Positions 44,454-57,552 of a stretch of 64,000 nt of DNA are shown in pieces. The position numbers and the translations under genes were made by a program. Position 1 is the stretch's first letter, and the number at the start of each line of letters is the position of its first letter. The DNA is from Pyrrhoderma lamaoense. Its lineage: Eukaryota; Basidiomycota; Agaricomycetes; Hymenochaetales; Hymenochaetaceae. The notes under the pieces were generated by a model that was not told the DNA's origin, did no database searches, and saw nothing but the letters and a program-made list of their open reading frames with translations. The stretch spans positions 992,001 through 1,056,000 of the forward strand of contig NBAZ01000009.1 of the NCBI GenBank assembly GCA_002794735.1, read 5' to 3'.

Positions 44454-47400
44454 ATGCTTCGTATCTGTCGAGCTGAAGACGGTGAGGTATTCCAGGTTCG
44501 TAGCGCCACTGTTTACTTCATTGTTTGTTAGGAGGTTTTATAAAGAATTCTTCGTTGTAGGTTGATTCTACGTTATGGGACATAGAAAGGTGAGACTGCT
44601 ATTCTCCGTGAACCGATAAGCTGCTAACTGGGTAGCAGAGACGGCAATCTAGAGCAAATTTTAGCAGATGAGACAGGTGTGGATAGAGAAGCCGTCCTTG
44701 CATACCTTTCCAACGGGCAAAGGCTAACAAACGAGAATATCAGAGACCTAGCAGGAGCCCAGGACGATGTTTGTGTCTTCTTCCTTGTTGTGATCAGCGT
44801 GCTGACGGGTACTTGGTAGACTATTTTTGTCTTCAACAAGTTCTATCTGGATTTGGATCTACACCAAGTTCTTAAAGAGCTTAGAATTCAACCGCGGCTG
44901 CAACCTCCAATAGAAGGTACTACTTAGAGCTAACTTAGGACTTCTCATTACTAACTCCGACTGTAGAAACTATCTCGGCCACTCCTCCATATCGACCGCA
45001 CCAACTAGCTGCTGCGTATCATCGTAATGCTCAAGTCCATTATGACACCATCACTCACACTGCAGATACTATACGACAACAGAGTACTGCCCTGAGTATT
45101 GCTTCCAACTCACTTGATCTCAATATTCTCGAATTGTCGGAAACTTTCGAGCCTTTTGCCCAAGGCGCACAACATGCGCTAGCAATGCAAACTCGGTTGC
45201 TCGCTTCTTTAGAAACCGACCTTGCTGCCGTTGCCGCAGTACGTATTCATCCCGTTTTTCTCAGTGCTGCAGTTCGTCGTGCAGTTGAATCCGGGGAACG
45301 TGCCCGGACTCTGGGTGATTATGTGTCCAATGACAAAATGCGACAAGTTGCGGAAGGTTGTGCGCGTTTGTCTGAGGGCTTGAGAATACGCTTTGTTCAG
45401 GCCCAGGAATCCATGAATCGTCTGCAAGATGGAGCTGATCAGATACGGTCTACTCTTCAAACAAATAGAATACTGGAAAGTGCTGAGTCGATTGAACGTC
45501 GTGCTCGTGATGCTTCCGAGAAAATGAACGATATCGCTGGTCGTATTGATGGTTCAAACTCGGATGCGCTCTTACCTGAATTGAAATATGTAGACTCTCT
45601 ATTGCGCAAGGAAGTCGAGAATATGACAGAAATTAAGAACCTGTCAACAGAGCTCTGTATTGGTGCGCTGAGACGTATCAGTGTACTGAATGCGGACCTG
45701 GTTCAATTGCCTACTCTGATGAGCTCTCTTCAAGCAGACTTAAGGGTTAAGTCAAGTTTCACTCACATCCAGCGATTACATGGGATGCTCTATGCTTACG
45801 GGGCCACCCTCGTTGAAATTGTACGGAGACGAGAGTTTTCACGTTTCTTCTACGCTCGCGCGCAAACTATCTTAGAGGTAATGGCGAGACTGACATCAGC
45901 AGAACGCAGGAGAAGGCAAATCTATCGTGGTGAAGTGCATGGACAACTACCGTTTGAGACTCGCGGGATGGATGATACGGTCCCTGCCATCGACTTTACT
46001 CCGACAGGGGGAAAGGATGCGGATATGGACTCAGGTTATAACTTAGAGAGGTCGGATGTTGAGGTATTCATGCAATTCCTCCTTGAACTGGAACGAAGCT
46101 CGAATAATCCAGACGATCCGTCACTTGCTGAAACTAGGGAAGCCTTACAGAAACTCATTGAAAAAATGAACGGAATTGAGTCTTCTTTTGATAAGGTAGT
46201 AGAGCGAACATGTCAGTCCAATTTTTCTCACATTAGAAAAATTTCATTCAACTGTATTATTCATAGTGCTTTCTTCTTCACGGCTGTCTTTATCGCGTCG
46301 TAGATGTAAGTTATAAATTTATTTATCTACGTAGTCGATACATAACTAATGTACTTTCTAGTAACTGAAGACGAATATGCTTACCAAGAATTATCAGAGA
46401 AAGTCTCGGTACTAGAAAAGGAGAAACAGGAGCGCGAGTCCTCAATACAGACAGAGCGGGCTGCATACGAAGCCGAGATAGCGCGGTTGAAGGCGGAGTT
46501 GAATTCATCGTCCCAGACAGCAGACAGCGATCGGGTGAAGCTAGAACGTGAAGTTCACACTTTGCGAGCTCAGAATGAATCAGAATCTCAAGCACGTAAG
46601 ATGCTTGAAAGTCGACATGCGGAGATGCTAAAAGATATCGACTCATTGGAGAAGGAAAAGGCGGGAGCTTTAGCTGAGCTTACCAGCAAAACTCAGGAGA
46701 TTGAAGTTCTTCGGCGTGAACTCGTTCAAGTGAAGCACGAGCATGAAGAAACGAAGCAATTAGAGGCTAAACACGCACAACGTATCACTCAACTACTAGA
46801 AGACCAAACTGTGAATTTGCGAGTGCTAGAGGAAGCTCGAGCCCGGGGTGACGACTTAACTCAGGAGATTGAGAAAGCTCGAATTGAGAATGCAGAATTT
46901 CATCGCACTATACTGGAAGCAAGTGAGCAAAGAGAGAAGCTATTGAAAGCCCAGGCCCTTGAGCACGAGCGCAAGATGCGGGATCACATTGCGGAGGCCG
47001 ATGGTGACCGTGCCGTGCTAGAACAGCAGTTCTTCGAAACTCGTGCTCAACTTGAAGAGAGGGACCGGGCTCTCAAGGAAACAAGGACAGAGCTTTATCT
47101 TTGCGAGGGTGACCTAAGGAAACTGCGCGAAGAACTCCAAAATACAGAACATGACTTACGAGAGGCCCGCCATATCGAGAGAGTTCTGAGAAATGACCTG
47201 TCAGAGGGTCGGGCTTCTCAGAGTGATTACGAACAGCAAATCGCGGATAGAGATCGGTTAATTGCACAGATATTAGATGTTGCTATTGCATTCCGTGATG
47301 CGCATAACAAGGCGATTTCGGTTTTACAGCCCTTATCAATCCATCCCGCTACAGTGATGCGAAATGGTCCCGGGCTGGCGCAAATCAGTCTGAGTCTATG

Positions 47401-49097
47401 CTTTTGACTCCACCACGTTTTCCTACGTCACCTCTGCGTGAAGATGCAACACCTATCGATCCGACTGACCCTGCAGGTGCGTTGGAAATTCTTCGGGAAT
47501 ATGATCTCGATGCATACTCGGAAACGGTTGGAAAGGTTGCTTCTGTCGTACGCAAGTGGCAAAAGCAGTGCAGGGAATACCGCGAACGCGCCAAAGGAAA
47601 AATTACGTTCCGTAACTTTGCTAAAGGTGACTTGGCCCTCTTTTTGCCTACTAGAAACTCGGTGACAAAACCATGGGCCGCATTCAACGGTATGTTCATA
47701 CATTTTTTACTTTGACGTCAACACGCTTACACGCAATTCTGATATTGAGCAGTTTCCTTCCCTCATTACTTCTTAAATGCCACCGGACGACTCGCAGAAC
47801 AGTTGAAGACACGGGAATGGATTGTAGCACGAATTACCTCCATCAGTGAAAAAGTTGCAAGTTCTGATGTAAGTGAAAAACGTTTCTGAAAGGAAAGCAA
47901 TTGCTAATTTCGACATTACAATTTTTGTTTTGATCGATAGGATCCGGAGAGCAACCCTTATGGTCTCAATAATGGTATCAAATATTACATGTTAGAAGTA
48001 GAAGATTGGACGAAGCCAGGCACTGAAGCTGCCAAGCGACGAAAATCGTCCAACCGACAGAACCAGGAAGTCATTTCAAGCTCTCCACCACTAGAGAGAC
48101 CCATCAGCCCCCTCTCGGTGAGGTGACTTCACAGTCAGGCACTTCCACATCAGAACTAGGACCTACTAGATCTCCGAATTCACATTTGTTCCCTACTATG
48201 CGTAGTCGATCAAATTCGGCTTCTGCTGGACCCTCCTCACTATCAAAGCTACTCGCACAAGCTGGTGAAGCGTCGAATTCGACAGCAACTCCTTAGAAAC
48301 TATTCCTGCGACTCCCCAGAACCCGAGAGAACGCGAACACCATCTCCCTCGGCTCGAATAAATGGCCCGCCGCCTCCGTCTCCTCGCAAAGGTACTGCAG
48401 CGCATTCCCCAAACCTACCGTCCCCCTCCGACCTGGGTCACGAGCGAGTTCATCATCCAGATTATCTTTCAGCGGCGGCCGTATCGCTCCTTTTCCTAGA
48501 GGTCTAAATACGGGAACGGCTACCTCCAAGGCGGCACCTACCACAGCATTGTCATCGGATAATCCCGTGAACTCTCCACCTACTTCTTCTTCTATATCAC
48601 CTTCGGATCGGAATCAACGAGGATCTCAACAGATCGATATGCGTTCGCAAAATGATCGGCATGTGAGTAGTCCTATGCAATCTTCAACTCCATCTCCTAC
48701 ACAGTCAGTTACGGATGGTATGACAAGTGTGCTTCCTACAAGACGAAGGACAGCCTCTGAGCATGCCCAATACGGCGTTGTCTCGAAGCCTGGGACAAGA
48801 CAGTCAATGAACTTGATATCAAGTTCAGGTAATGGGTCAGGGATGAGCACTCTGGCGAGCTTTACAAGCACATTCTCTCTGTTTAGAAGGAGACAAACTG
48901 CGGATACGTCTCGTTCGAATCTCAAGCTTCATAACGGGAGAAAAAGCGGGGAAGAACAGGCTACTACTAGCATGCCCACAATAAACTCAATGAGCTCGGA
49001 CTCTGAGTCAGTCCCAGATGCCGCCACAGAGGTTGTTCCAGAGGAAGCTAAGAGAACAGATTCTACCCAGGCTGCGGAGCTTTTAAGAAGATTTTGA
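44454..49097 (+). CDS. ATG11: ATG11, selective autophagy scaffold, several apparent frameshifts near the 3' end
   Basis: Cytosolic scaffold that links cargo receptors to the Atg1 kinase. Exons 44454-44510, 44561-44589, 44639-44768, 44820-44916, 44967-46211, 46267-46305, 46362-47689, 47753-47868 and 47941-49097; the first six junctions fit phase. The N-terminal ubiquitin-like region reads MLRICRAEDGEVFQ, AYLSNGQRLTNENIRDLAGA and TIFVFNKFYLDLDL. Long coiled coils fill 46360-47290. The Atg11 C-terminal domain follows: KITFRNFAKGDLALFLPTRN, KPWAAFN|VSFPHYFL and REWIVARITSI, then a Ser/Pro-rich tail with LSKLLAQA and FSGGRIAPFPRG. Frame breaks occur near 47370-47390, 48108-48112, 48291-48296, 48322-48324 and 48422-48426. 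Each is cured by one extra base, four of them a C in a C run. Product identity is firm. Confidence 0.93.
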
Positions 49098-50469
49098 AAA
49101 TTAGTCATCAGTCTCACCATCTTATTTCTTCCTACTTACATCATGTTGTCCTTTAGCATCATTACTATCATGTTATCTTTTATGTCTTCTTCGCTATCAT
49201 GTTCCATCTCCTATTCAGTTCATCATCAAGGATAATCGTCGACTACATCGTTAAGGCTACTCACATGCAATTTTGATTGTCAATTATGCAAATGTAATGT
49301 TTATTGTGATTTATGGATTTCTTTCTCTTCTTCATTCCACGATCTCTATAATATCAATTTATACTGCCTTTTCAAGATGTAGTGTATACATGTCAAAATT
49401 TCGTTCCTGTTATGATCTCTCTCGTAAGGTTCGTCATCTCTGAAATCTTGGGTGTGTATGGATATAATTCTCTTTTATCAAGGATTTTGAGAGCAATATT
49501 CTGAAAATACCGACAACTTACCGCAAGCCAATCTCTAATCATGTTTAACCACCTTTCACGTGGGACATCTCCCATGAATCTAGGAATGCTTGCACACTGC
49601 GCTCACGAACCTCTGAGGCTGGGATGTAACTCTGAATGCGTATGCCATTCAGTACCAGGGAATGAGGGACTATCGGATATGGGTGCACGTTTTTAACACC
49701 TTCCTTTAGGCACACTCTCACTTGAGTAAGGAGGACGAATGACCTGGAAGGTGTTTTATCTGTCTCAGTGCCGCATTCTGTTCAAGGTTTTGGATGAAGA
49801 GTACTTCTCTGATTCTCTCGAACTGGGGGCTTTCGGTATTACTCATAAGGAAGAGCGGAAGCGAATCAGTCGTTTATCACCAAATCCCATTCAATTTCTC
49901 ATTTTTCTTTGTTCTGGATCTCTTAATAAATGAGAAAACAGATAAGTGGAGTCGGATGAAATCATCTTCGTCTAGTACATAATCGATTCTTTAAGTCTTA
50001 CAACTCCTAGATAAGCCATGGTATTCAGAACTCTCGACTTCGAATTCTCGGTGAAACTCAGGAAATGAAGCTTCTCAAATAGCCACCGACGGCATGCTAA
50101 CGTCCCCTTCATAGATCGATTATTCTCAAGACTTTGCAATCTTATATCCACACAACCGAGAAATATGCACACTTTTCTAGACGGTTGGTGGTTGATTCAT
50201 CAAGTGACTTATTACTTTGTTAGCGCCCATTTGTTGAAAACTTCTCACTATATGGTATCATTGTGCTCTCTAATTCAACTTTTCTTGGCAATATACATAG
50301 AGTAACTTCTCAGCCCTGTTTTAAAAGGAGAATCTTTGGAGAAAAGCTTAAGGCTCCGGAATGAGGTTCTCATTCAGTTCTATGAGGTTAAAATACGGCT
50401 CGGAGACCAACTTAGAATAACGACTGATCCCTATCACTTCATCATCAAAATCATATCGCGTAGCATTTC
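49098..50469. other. Intergenic, no gene recognised
   Basis: Downstream of ATG11 and upstream of the sugar transporter. Minus-strand frames at 49393-49575 and 49972-50172 encode no known motif; they could be decayed sequence. The right end is the transporter promoter. Confidence 0.55.
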
Positions 50470-52653
50470 ATGGGTGCAGGTACTGCTGTCGTCTCTAGCA
50501 ATACAGGAGGAAGTTGGACACATCTTATTGACCCGAATCGGAGGTGGTATAACAACTGGAGGTGATTACTCTTTATTCGTCTTTGGAAGACGATTATTTG
50601 ATATCTGCTGTGCTTGAATTCATGGAGGATTATTGCCCTCAATGGTTGGATTGTTCTCTTGTGAGTATGACGTCTTGATGAAGTTAGGACTTTGTTACAC
50701 TTATGCCTAAATCCGTCGTTTCAGTCTTATCACAGCGTCAACCAACGGCTACGATGGGAGCATGATGAATGGGCTGCAGTCGTTGACTCAATGGGAGAAT
50801 GACTTCAATCACCCTAACGGAGGCATGTTGGGTCTATTGAATGCAATCCAAGTGAGTAGAAGTAGTTTTCTTTGTTGTAAAATAGTGTATTGACCCTCTC
50901 ATAGAACATAGGTTGTTTGGGTGCATGTAATTAAAAAAAATTCCTCAGTGCATTTCATGATACTGAAGATGCTCCAGATCCCTTTGTTCCATATGTGTCT
51001 GATGGTATCGGCCGACGGCCTACAATACTTCTCGGTTCATTCTTAATGTGTGTGGCCACGGCAATTCAAACTGCCTCAAATTCGGTAAAATGTTCATAGG
51101 GGCAAGGTGGGTACCATTGTCTAGGCTCAATAGTGCCAATATTTTGCTAATAAGCAAGTACTCTAAAGATTCCTTATAGGATTTGGGTTGACCTTCGCCG
51201 CAAACTCTGCTCCGATGCTCGTCTCGGAGATTTCCTATCTTCAGTACCGTGCTTCCCTAACTTCCTTATATAATTCGCTATGGTATGCCGGATCAATCGT
51301 GTTAGTAGACTAAGTCTCCTTTCCAGTTTTTCCGAGTCGAATATAGGCTTGAACTTTGATATCTAGAGCGGCTTGGACCACATTTGGTAGTTTCACGATT
51401 CCTTCGTCTTGGGCATGGAGGCTTCCGTCTCTACTACAGGGCCTTCCCTCTGCTATACAGGTCTTGTTGGTGTTTTTTGCGCCGGAGTCACCGAGGTGGC
51501 TTGTTGCTAAGGGGCGTGACAAGCAAGCATTGAAGACACTGGCGTACTATCACGCCGACGGAAATGAGTGTGTTTATTTACTTACTATACGAATGATTAG
51601 AACATCTAATGTTCATTGCATAGGCTCGATCCTCTAGTCCAGTATGAATTTGATGAAATCAAAGCTGCTATAAGCCTTGAAAGGTCCGCCGCTTCTAAGG
51701 TTGGCTGGTCCGCATTTCTTAAGCGAGGTAATCTCAAACGCCTACGGATTATTGTTGCGATCGCTTTCTTCTCCCAGTGGTCGGGAAACGGTACGTCGTG
51801 ATCGCGCTTCATGTACAGCTTGCGAAACCTGTATAAATCGATCGTTTATAGGCCTCGTTTCTTTCTATCTCAACAAGGTCTTTGACGCGATTGGCATCAC
51901 AGATCCTACAGTACAACTTCTTATCAATGGAATCCTACAGATATGGAACCTTATAATTTCAATGTTCGCGTCATTTCTTGTTGAAAGAGCTGGCAGAAGA
52001 TTGCTTTTTATTTCTTCTTGTGTCGGAATGCTTATATTCTTCACTTTGCAAACGATCTGTTCTGCATTGTTCGCTAAAACCGGTGCTCCTGGCACAGCGC
52101 ATGCTGTCATTGCCTTTATTTTCCTCTTTTATGGTGCTTATGAGTGAGTCACTATTGGTTGCTTTTCCATTATTTACAGCACTGATTAGCTACGATGGAT
52201 AAGTATCGCTTTCACACCGCTCATCGTATCTTATACAGTGGAAATTCTTCCATATGAGGTCCGCGCCAAGGGCCTTACTATCTTTAATTTCTCGGTGTCA
52301 CTGTCTCTCATATTCAATCAGTATGTAAATCCGATTGCTCTTGGGAAACTTGGTTGGAGGTACTATGTATGTTATGAGATTCCTATTTCGTGTCTTACGG
52401 AGATATGTTGAACGCGTCTTATCAGATCGTATATTGCTGTTGGATAGCTTTCGAGCTAGCATTTTGCTTTATCTACATTGTAGAAACCAAGGGACTTACT
52501 CTCGAAGAGACTGCTGCACTATTTGATGGAGAAGAGGCCATAGAAAAGATTGAGCAGAAAGCGGCCTTTCATGCTACGGAATTCCATGAAGAGCAAGAAA
52601 AGGTATCCGAATCTTCAGCTTCTGGGTCTCACCAAGATATACACAAAGCATAA
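50470..52653 (+). CDS. MFS sugar transporter, one apparent frameshift
   Basis: Plasma-membrane hexose or disaccharide:proton symporter with 12 predicted helices. Exons begin 50470-50561, 50628-50660, 50725-50851, 50905-50926, 50978-51106 and 51169 onward. Further junctions lie near 51300/51367, 51569/51624, 51792/51852, 52143/52207 and 52371/52426. Motifs: NGYDGSMMNGLQ (helix 1), DGIGRRP (the A-motif loop), PESPRWLVAKGR after helix 6, VERAGRR, PYEVRAKGL and VETKGLTLEE, all diagnostic of the sugar-porter family. The frame breaks at about 51084, in the segment leading to KMFIGAR|FLIGFGLTF; adding one G there restores it. An acceptor at 51168 rather than 51180 gives the correct helix 4. The N-terminus MGAGTAVVSSNTGGSW fits family members. 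Substrate not deducible. Confidence 0.92.
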
Positions 52654-54432
52654 ACAACTTTGCAATTTTTCTCTTACGGCGTGGTAACGGACATGACTCG
52701 ATCACGGTGTATTAATATTTCGGCTCTGTATATATGAACTTTTGGTATTATTTTCATTTTTTTCTTCATGTTTTTTTTTTCTTTCTCTTTGTATGTTGTA
52801 AAAATTGGGTCGGGTTACCTTAACTGGAACAGTGTACGCATACTTAATCAAATTTTTCCTGTAATTGCAATGTAAAATATTGGATCAATTGAGTCGATGT
52901 CGTAAAATAGTTGTAAGCTAGAGTGATTATCGAGCAATACTGATGACAGTGATGTAGTCATCGATTAGCTAGAGCTGAACAAGTCTGAGTTGGACTTGTG
53001 ACTCTATAATAACGCTTGCTCTCCCTATATGCACAGAGACCGGTTGCGTTTTTTCTTGGACGATTAGTATCCGCTCCTGAGATCAGTCTATTATTTGGAA
53101 CCCTCACTTGGCGTTTATATGTATTTCTTCAACTATCTGCTATACTTACCACCAACTCCATCATGGCGTTCATTTCTTTGGTACAGTACACCTATGTTTT
53201 TCAGTGTAAGCTTGCAGTATAGTAGGGGACTTGAGTACAAAAAGGATAAGTGAGATCGTGTACTAAGGTAATGTCAGTATAGGTTCTACAGGTCCGAATT
53301 TTAGGCTCTTCTCAGGATATGTTGCACTGTAGATTCGACTAACCGTATTGTAGCTGACTGAGCTCCAACATTTACTATGGTTGTTAACAACACTGCTCCC
53401 TTATACCATTTTGAGATGTCAGAGAGAAACGGTTATAAATTATAACGAAAGTACATCTGCAAAATCAAACACTGCCGATTCAGACCAAGCTGGCCCAGCC
53501 CATGGATCTACACTGTCATGACGAAGGTAATTTTCCAGGTTAGAGATTCAAAAAGGTCACGAACTGAGGAACTGGGAAAGTCGAAGGGAAAGGGTGTTCT
53601 ATCCCTTAGTAACTGGATGCTATACAGTTGTCCAGCTGTCGGAGGATACTGATATTTCTCATGCATTATATACTATTTTTATAGTGATATATAATATTTT
53701 GTTGACATTCTAAACTAACTGATATAACTAACTGATATAATTCTCCAGCCTATTTCTTACCCTGCTGTAATGCCAAACTGGCTATCATTGGTCAACTTGT
53801 GCTTCTATGTTTTTATTGAGTACGTCAATGAAATCTTAGCAGAGTTTTTTTTCGAGATCAGATAGATCAACTATCCTAGAGTTCAAAATTTCTGACAATG
53901 AGCCCTTAATAACCTGAAAAAACAATCGGACATTATCAGCACGGCTCAAAATGAGTTGATTAGAAAACTGAAGGAAGAAAAAAAAAAAAGAATCTCAGAT
54001 TTATGGTTCATGTCAGTGAGACGGACAGGACGGAGTACGGTGTCCTGTTACCCCGTCTCAGGTCGGCTACTGGTGCCAGCAGGGTCGTAATACAACAACA
54101 CTCATCTTTGGTGCAAAGTAAAGGGGAAAGGGTGATGAGAAACAAAAAAAACCCAAAGACTCACCTCAAGCTCACAGTTTGTACGTTACATGAACGAGCA
54201 AAACGAAAAGCACGCTAGTCAAGTTTTTTTCCTTAAATTCTCGTGCATTACATAATTTTACGTCACAGGTATATAACGCTATGTGACATATAGGCTGTAA
54301 AACATTTTCAAAATTTGAAAATGATTTTGACTCATTGACTGTTAGTACATACAAAGTAGCATTTTCCGCAATTACTAAAACTATCCGGCTTCGAACTGCC
54401 AGCAAGTCGTCCGCATACTCTGCTCAATGAGC
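52654..54432. other. Intergenic, no gene recognised
   Basis: AT-rich. Poly-T and poly-A runs (about 52765-52785 and 53977-53989). Open frames under 75 codons without motifs. It ends at the 3' side of the small minus-strand ORF. Confidence 0.55.
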
Positions 54433-54831
54433 CTACACTGTACGAATATCTGTACTTTTCTTTTTCTTCTTCAGATGTAAGATAGTACTAAGTGCGCTCT
54501 TACGGGAATCGGAACTCTGCTCGCTTTCTTCCTGGACTTTATCACTTCCATGGGCAACTACACCGCCGAATTTTTTCACAAAATAATCTCTCAAATCTGG
54601 CCCGACGTCCTGCAAAGTTCTCATGTTATCATTGTACACCTGCCTCTTTCTTAATCTTTCTCTCTCCAAGTCAGAAGGTAGAGTTTCCTTCTGTCTGTTC
54701 TCCCCGTGATTGGAATCGCCTATGCCTTGGCCATATGGGCTGGCTTTAGTTCGGCGCGGAGCCTGACTCTGGAGGGGCTTCTTGTCTGACATGATTCGGC
54801 GTAAGCTCCTTCCAAGTTTTTGTAAGTTCAT
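54433..54831 (-). CDS. Hypothetical small basic protein, 132 residues
   Basis: Single open frame. A second in-frame Met (residue 15, MSDKKPLQ) could be the real start. The product is hydrophilic and strongly charged (LERERLRKRQVYNDNMRTLQ, DVGPDLRDYFVKKFGG), with an acidic Ser-rich part and a Lys-rich end (HLKKKKKS). No signal peptide or membrane segment. I do not recognise a family. It is isolated by AT-rich intergenic DNA on both sides. Composition is more protein-like than the other orphan frames nearby, but it could still be chance. Confidence 0.4.
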   Translation of the reverse strand: MNLQKLGRSLRRIMSDKKPLQSQAPRRTKASPYGQGIGDSNHGENRQKETLPSDLERERLRKRQVYNDNMRTLQDVGPDLRDYFVKKFGGVVAHGSDKVQEESEQSSDSRKSALSTILHLKKKKKSTDIRTV

Positions 54832-56096
54832 TTTATAAGACTAGGAACACTATAGTTATGCAAATGGAAAGCATTGAGGTAAGAACTATAAATATCCAGA
54901 GACTAAAAGTATCTTTGGACAAAGCAAAGTACTTCATGGCTCTAAGGAGAATCACTTAACTATCACAGAGCAAAACAACTAATAATCTCAATGACAAAAG
55001 GAAAGTAAACTAATTAGTAGTGAGCTTAATTGGGGTTGCAACGGGGGTTGCAACGAATTAAATCAATGTTAGCCCATTATAGCAAGAATTCATAGAATCC
55101 TGTAGCAAACTAGATATTTCCAAACAGGTGGCGAAACCGCTTACAAACTTTGTCAATTATCCAGTGTAACTTGCAATACAATATCAGTATAGAACAAAGA
55201 TCAACGTAACCGCAACGCAAGGAAACCCCAGGCCATATTTATGCCACGTTGCGTGTAGCTAGCTTAAGGATATACCGTGGCATGATTCATTTAACATTAT
55301 TCCCTATTTAAAGATCCGCAGTTCTCGATTTACGAGAAAAAATAAATATTGTATGAGCACATAACAAAACAAGTATAAAAAAACTCGTAAAAAAGAACGC
55401 AGATCCAACTGAAAAACCGAAACCCTCAGATGTTAGAATAGTAAGGTATCTAAGGGAAATTGACAGGACAAAAACTAGAAAGCGACACACAAAAGAAGAA
55501 CGACTACGAGACCATGAAGAAGCACAACGAAAAGCAACCCTAATAGCAAAGAGGATAAAAACAGGCTTACACAATGGAACAGATAAAAGGAAATGGTAAC
55601 GTGAGAACAGGGATATAATGCGATGGTGAGTCAGAAGCGGACAGAATTACCCAAGAGAATAAGTATATGACGGAATAAGTGACAAAGTTACCGATAGACG
55701 CAAGTAAGTCGGGCTTCTGAGAGAAACCACAGGACAAAAGGTCAATGCGAATCCCGAAACCAGTGTTGAGATGCGGTCGAGCCGGGACGGAGAGAAAGCG
55801 GGTGGGTGGGTTTTGTGGGGGAGACGAATGCCAGAAGATGGAATATGGTTACAGATGAAGCGTCGCAGATCGTAAGGGGGGAGGGGGAAGAAATGTTTTG
55901 ATGTTCCGGGTAACAACTCACAATCGTCTATTGACAATTTATGAAATATTAATCTCTGTATTTTGGATTCCAGGTTAGCACCGTAAATCTCCAGAACATC
56001 AGGAAGAAGAAAACAGAGGCTTCGCGAAAGGATCCAACTTACGTTATTACACGAGTAAGGTGGCCAGTTCCAATGTAGTAGCTTTAAATCGGATTC
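54832..56096. other. Intergenic, no gene recognised
   Basis: Upstream of the small ORF and downstream of the DUF7729 gene, both minus strand. Contains a tandem GGGGTTGCAAC / GGGGTTGCAACG pair near 55032-55055. Minus-strand frames at 55308-55574 and 55647-55937 are unsupported. Confidence 0.5.
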
Positions 56097-57552
56097 CTAC
56101 AGAAGCAGCACAAGTAAAGACACTAGTGCTAGCAGTGGACCGTACTTTCCCCAAACATCCTTTCCAAACAATATAGTCGGCCATCGAGGTGCGGCACCAC
56201 TCGCTGCGACATTAACCGCTGCATACCCATTTCCACACTGATTAACCGCTGCTTCAGCAGCCGCTTCATATGTATCCTCTAAACCCGCTGCACTGTCATT
56301 ACCTGTCTTAAGTGTTTCGGCATACAAACTCAGCAAACCACTAGCACACGGGGTGCAACTTGGAGTGGCCGTGGAAGGCCAAGCTAGCCCCAAAGGAATA
56401 CTGTATAGATATGTGTCTGCTGCTGACGACGAATGCATGGCTTGTGCATAACAATACGTATCCGTTTTCTGATTGACCAAGCATCCCGCAGAACGTAGAA
56501 GAGGATAAGACTCTAAACCTAGAAGTGTATTTTGGACCATGCCGTTCGATGAACTGAGCTCACTCGAACAAGAGGATTTAAGTGAAGAGGCAAACCACTC
56601 CAAGTTCTCGGTGCAAGTTGAGAATGATGGGTAGTATTACAGGTACCCCAGAGTAGTGTGTTAAGAGCAGAAAGGTTCGTTTGAGCCTGCTGAATGACGT
56701 TAGTAATCAGAAATAATATAACGGTGTCGTTGGAATCAAATCAAGGGAAGATAGTACAAGTGATGAAAGAAAGATGGTATTAGCAGAAAAAAAGGGTTTA
56801 AACTCAAAGAGATATCGCACCTGTAAGAATTCACTACTAAATTGGACCAACAAACTGAAGGGACGGCAAGTACGAAATGCATCTGATTGAGTCATATTCT
56901 GAAAGAAAGCAAGACAGCCTTCAGTTGTTGCACCTGTTGTATAACCGATTGTATCATATGGTTGAGGGAAGGGAGTAGGGAGTGTAGGGGGATCCGAAGA
57001 GTCTGGGACGGGGGGTATCGTCTGTTCCGTCTGAGGCACGGATGTTGTTGACGTAGGCGTGTCAGAGTTTGAGTCTGTTGACGAGATGGAGGACACAAGG
57101 ATCGCAGTACTCTGGACAGAGGACTGTGACAATTGGGTTGCCTGGCGTTTGTGTTGATAATGGTCATGAACCCGTTCATGTTTGGGAACATCAAAACTCT
57201 CCATATTTGTCCTTGTGAGTCTAAGTGTCAGACTCGGATTGTCGATATTTTGAAGTGCAGAAATCCTTTTCGATGTTAACGCGACAAGAATAAGGACAAT
57301 AGGTACGACTAGAACACCCCAACGCATACGCCTTGCCGTACGCCTCTTCCCTCGATGCCTTTCCGCTGCAAGCTCTACAGCTGCTTGCTGCTGCAAAGTT
57401 AAAATGCTCTCCGCGCTTGGAACCGTCAGGAGCCCTTTTTCTATTGCCATGCTCGATACCTTCACGTTGTGATCCTCATGATTTAAGGTAGGTACATCAT
57501 CCGTGACGATAATACGAGGCACAGGTAGAGGAGAGGGAGGAGGGGTGAACAT
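56097..57552 (-). CDS. DUF7729-type membrane/secreted protein, one apparent frameshift
   Basis: Fungal protein of unknown function. Exon 1 is 57552-56821 (244 codons). Exon 2 starts at 56689 or 56686 and ends at 56097. The N-terminal 75 residues are cytosolic-type with a basic patch (KRRTARRMR) before one membrane helix (WGVLVVPIVLILVAL). A Ser/Thr/Pro-rich linker follows. The conserved Cys-rich domain contains CLAFFQNMTQSDAFRTCRPF, LNTLLWGTCN, YCYAQAM, YLYSIPLGLAW and SCTPCASGLLSLY. The end is hydrophobic (YGPLLALVSLLVLLL), suggesting a GPI or membrane anchor. The frame breaks at about 56610-56611, where one extra C (coding strand) would join QLAP to the following EWFASSLKSSC. Family name is from memory of the Cys pattern. 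Confidence 0.8.

Noticed and set aside
55308..55937. Two minus-strand frames, one strongly hydrophobic
   Set aside because: No start context, motif or splice signals; hydrophobicity follows from T-rich composition.
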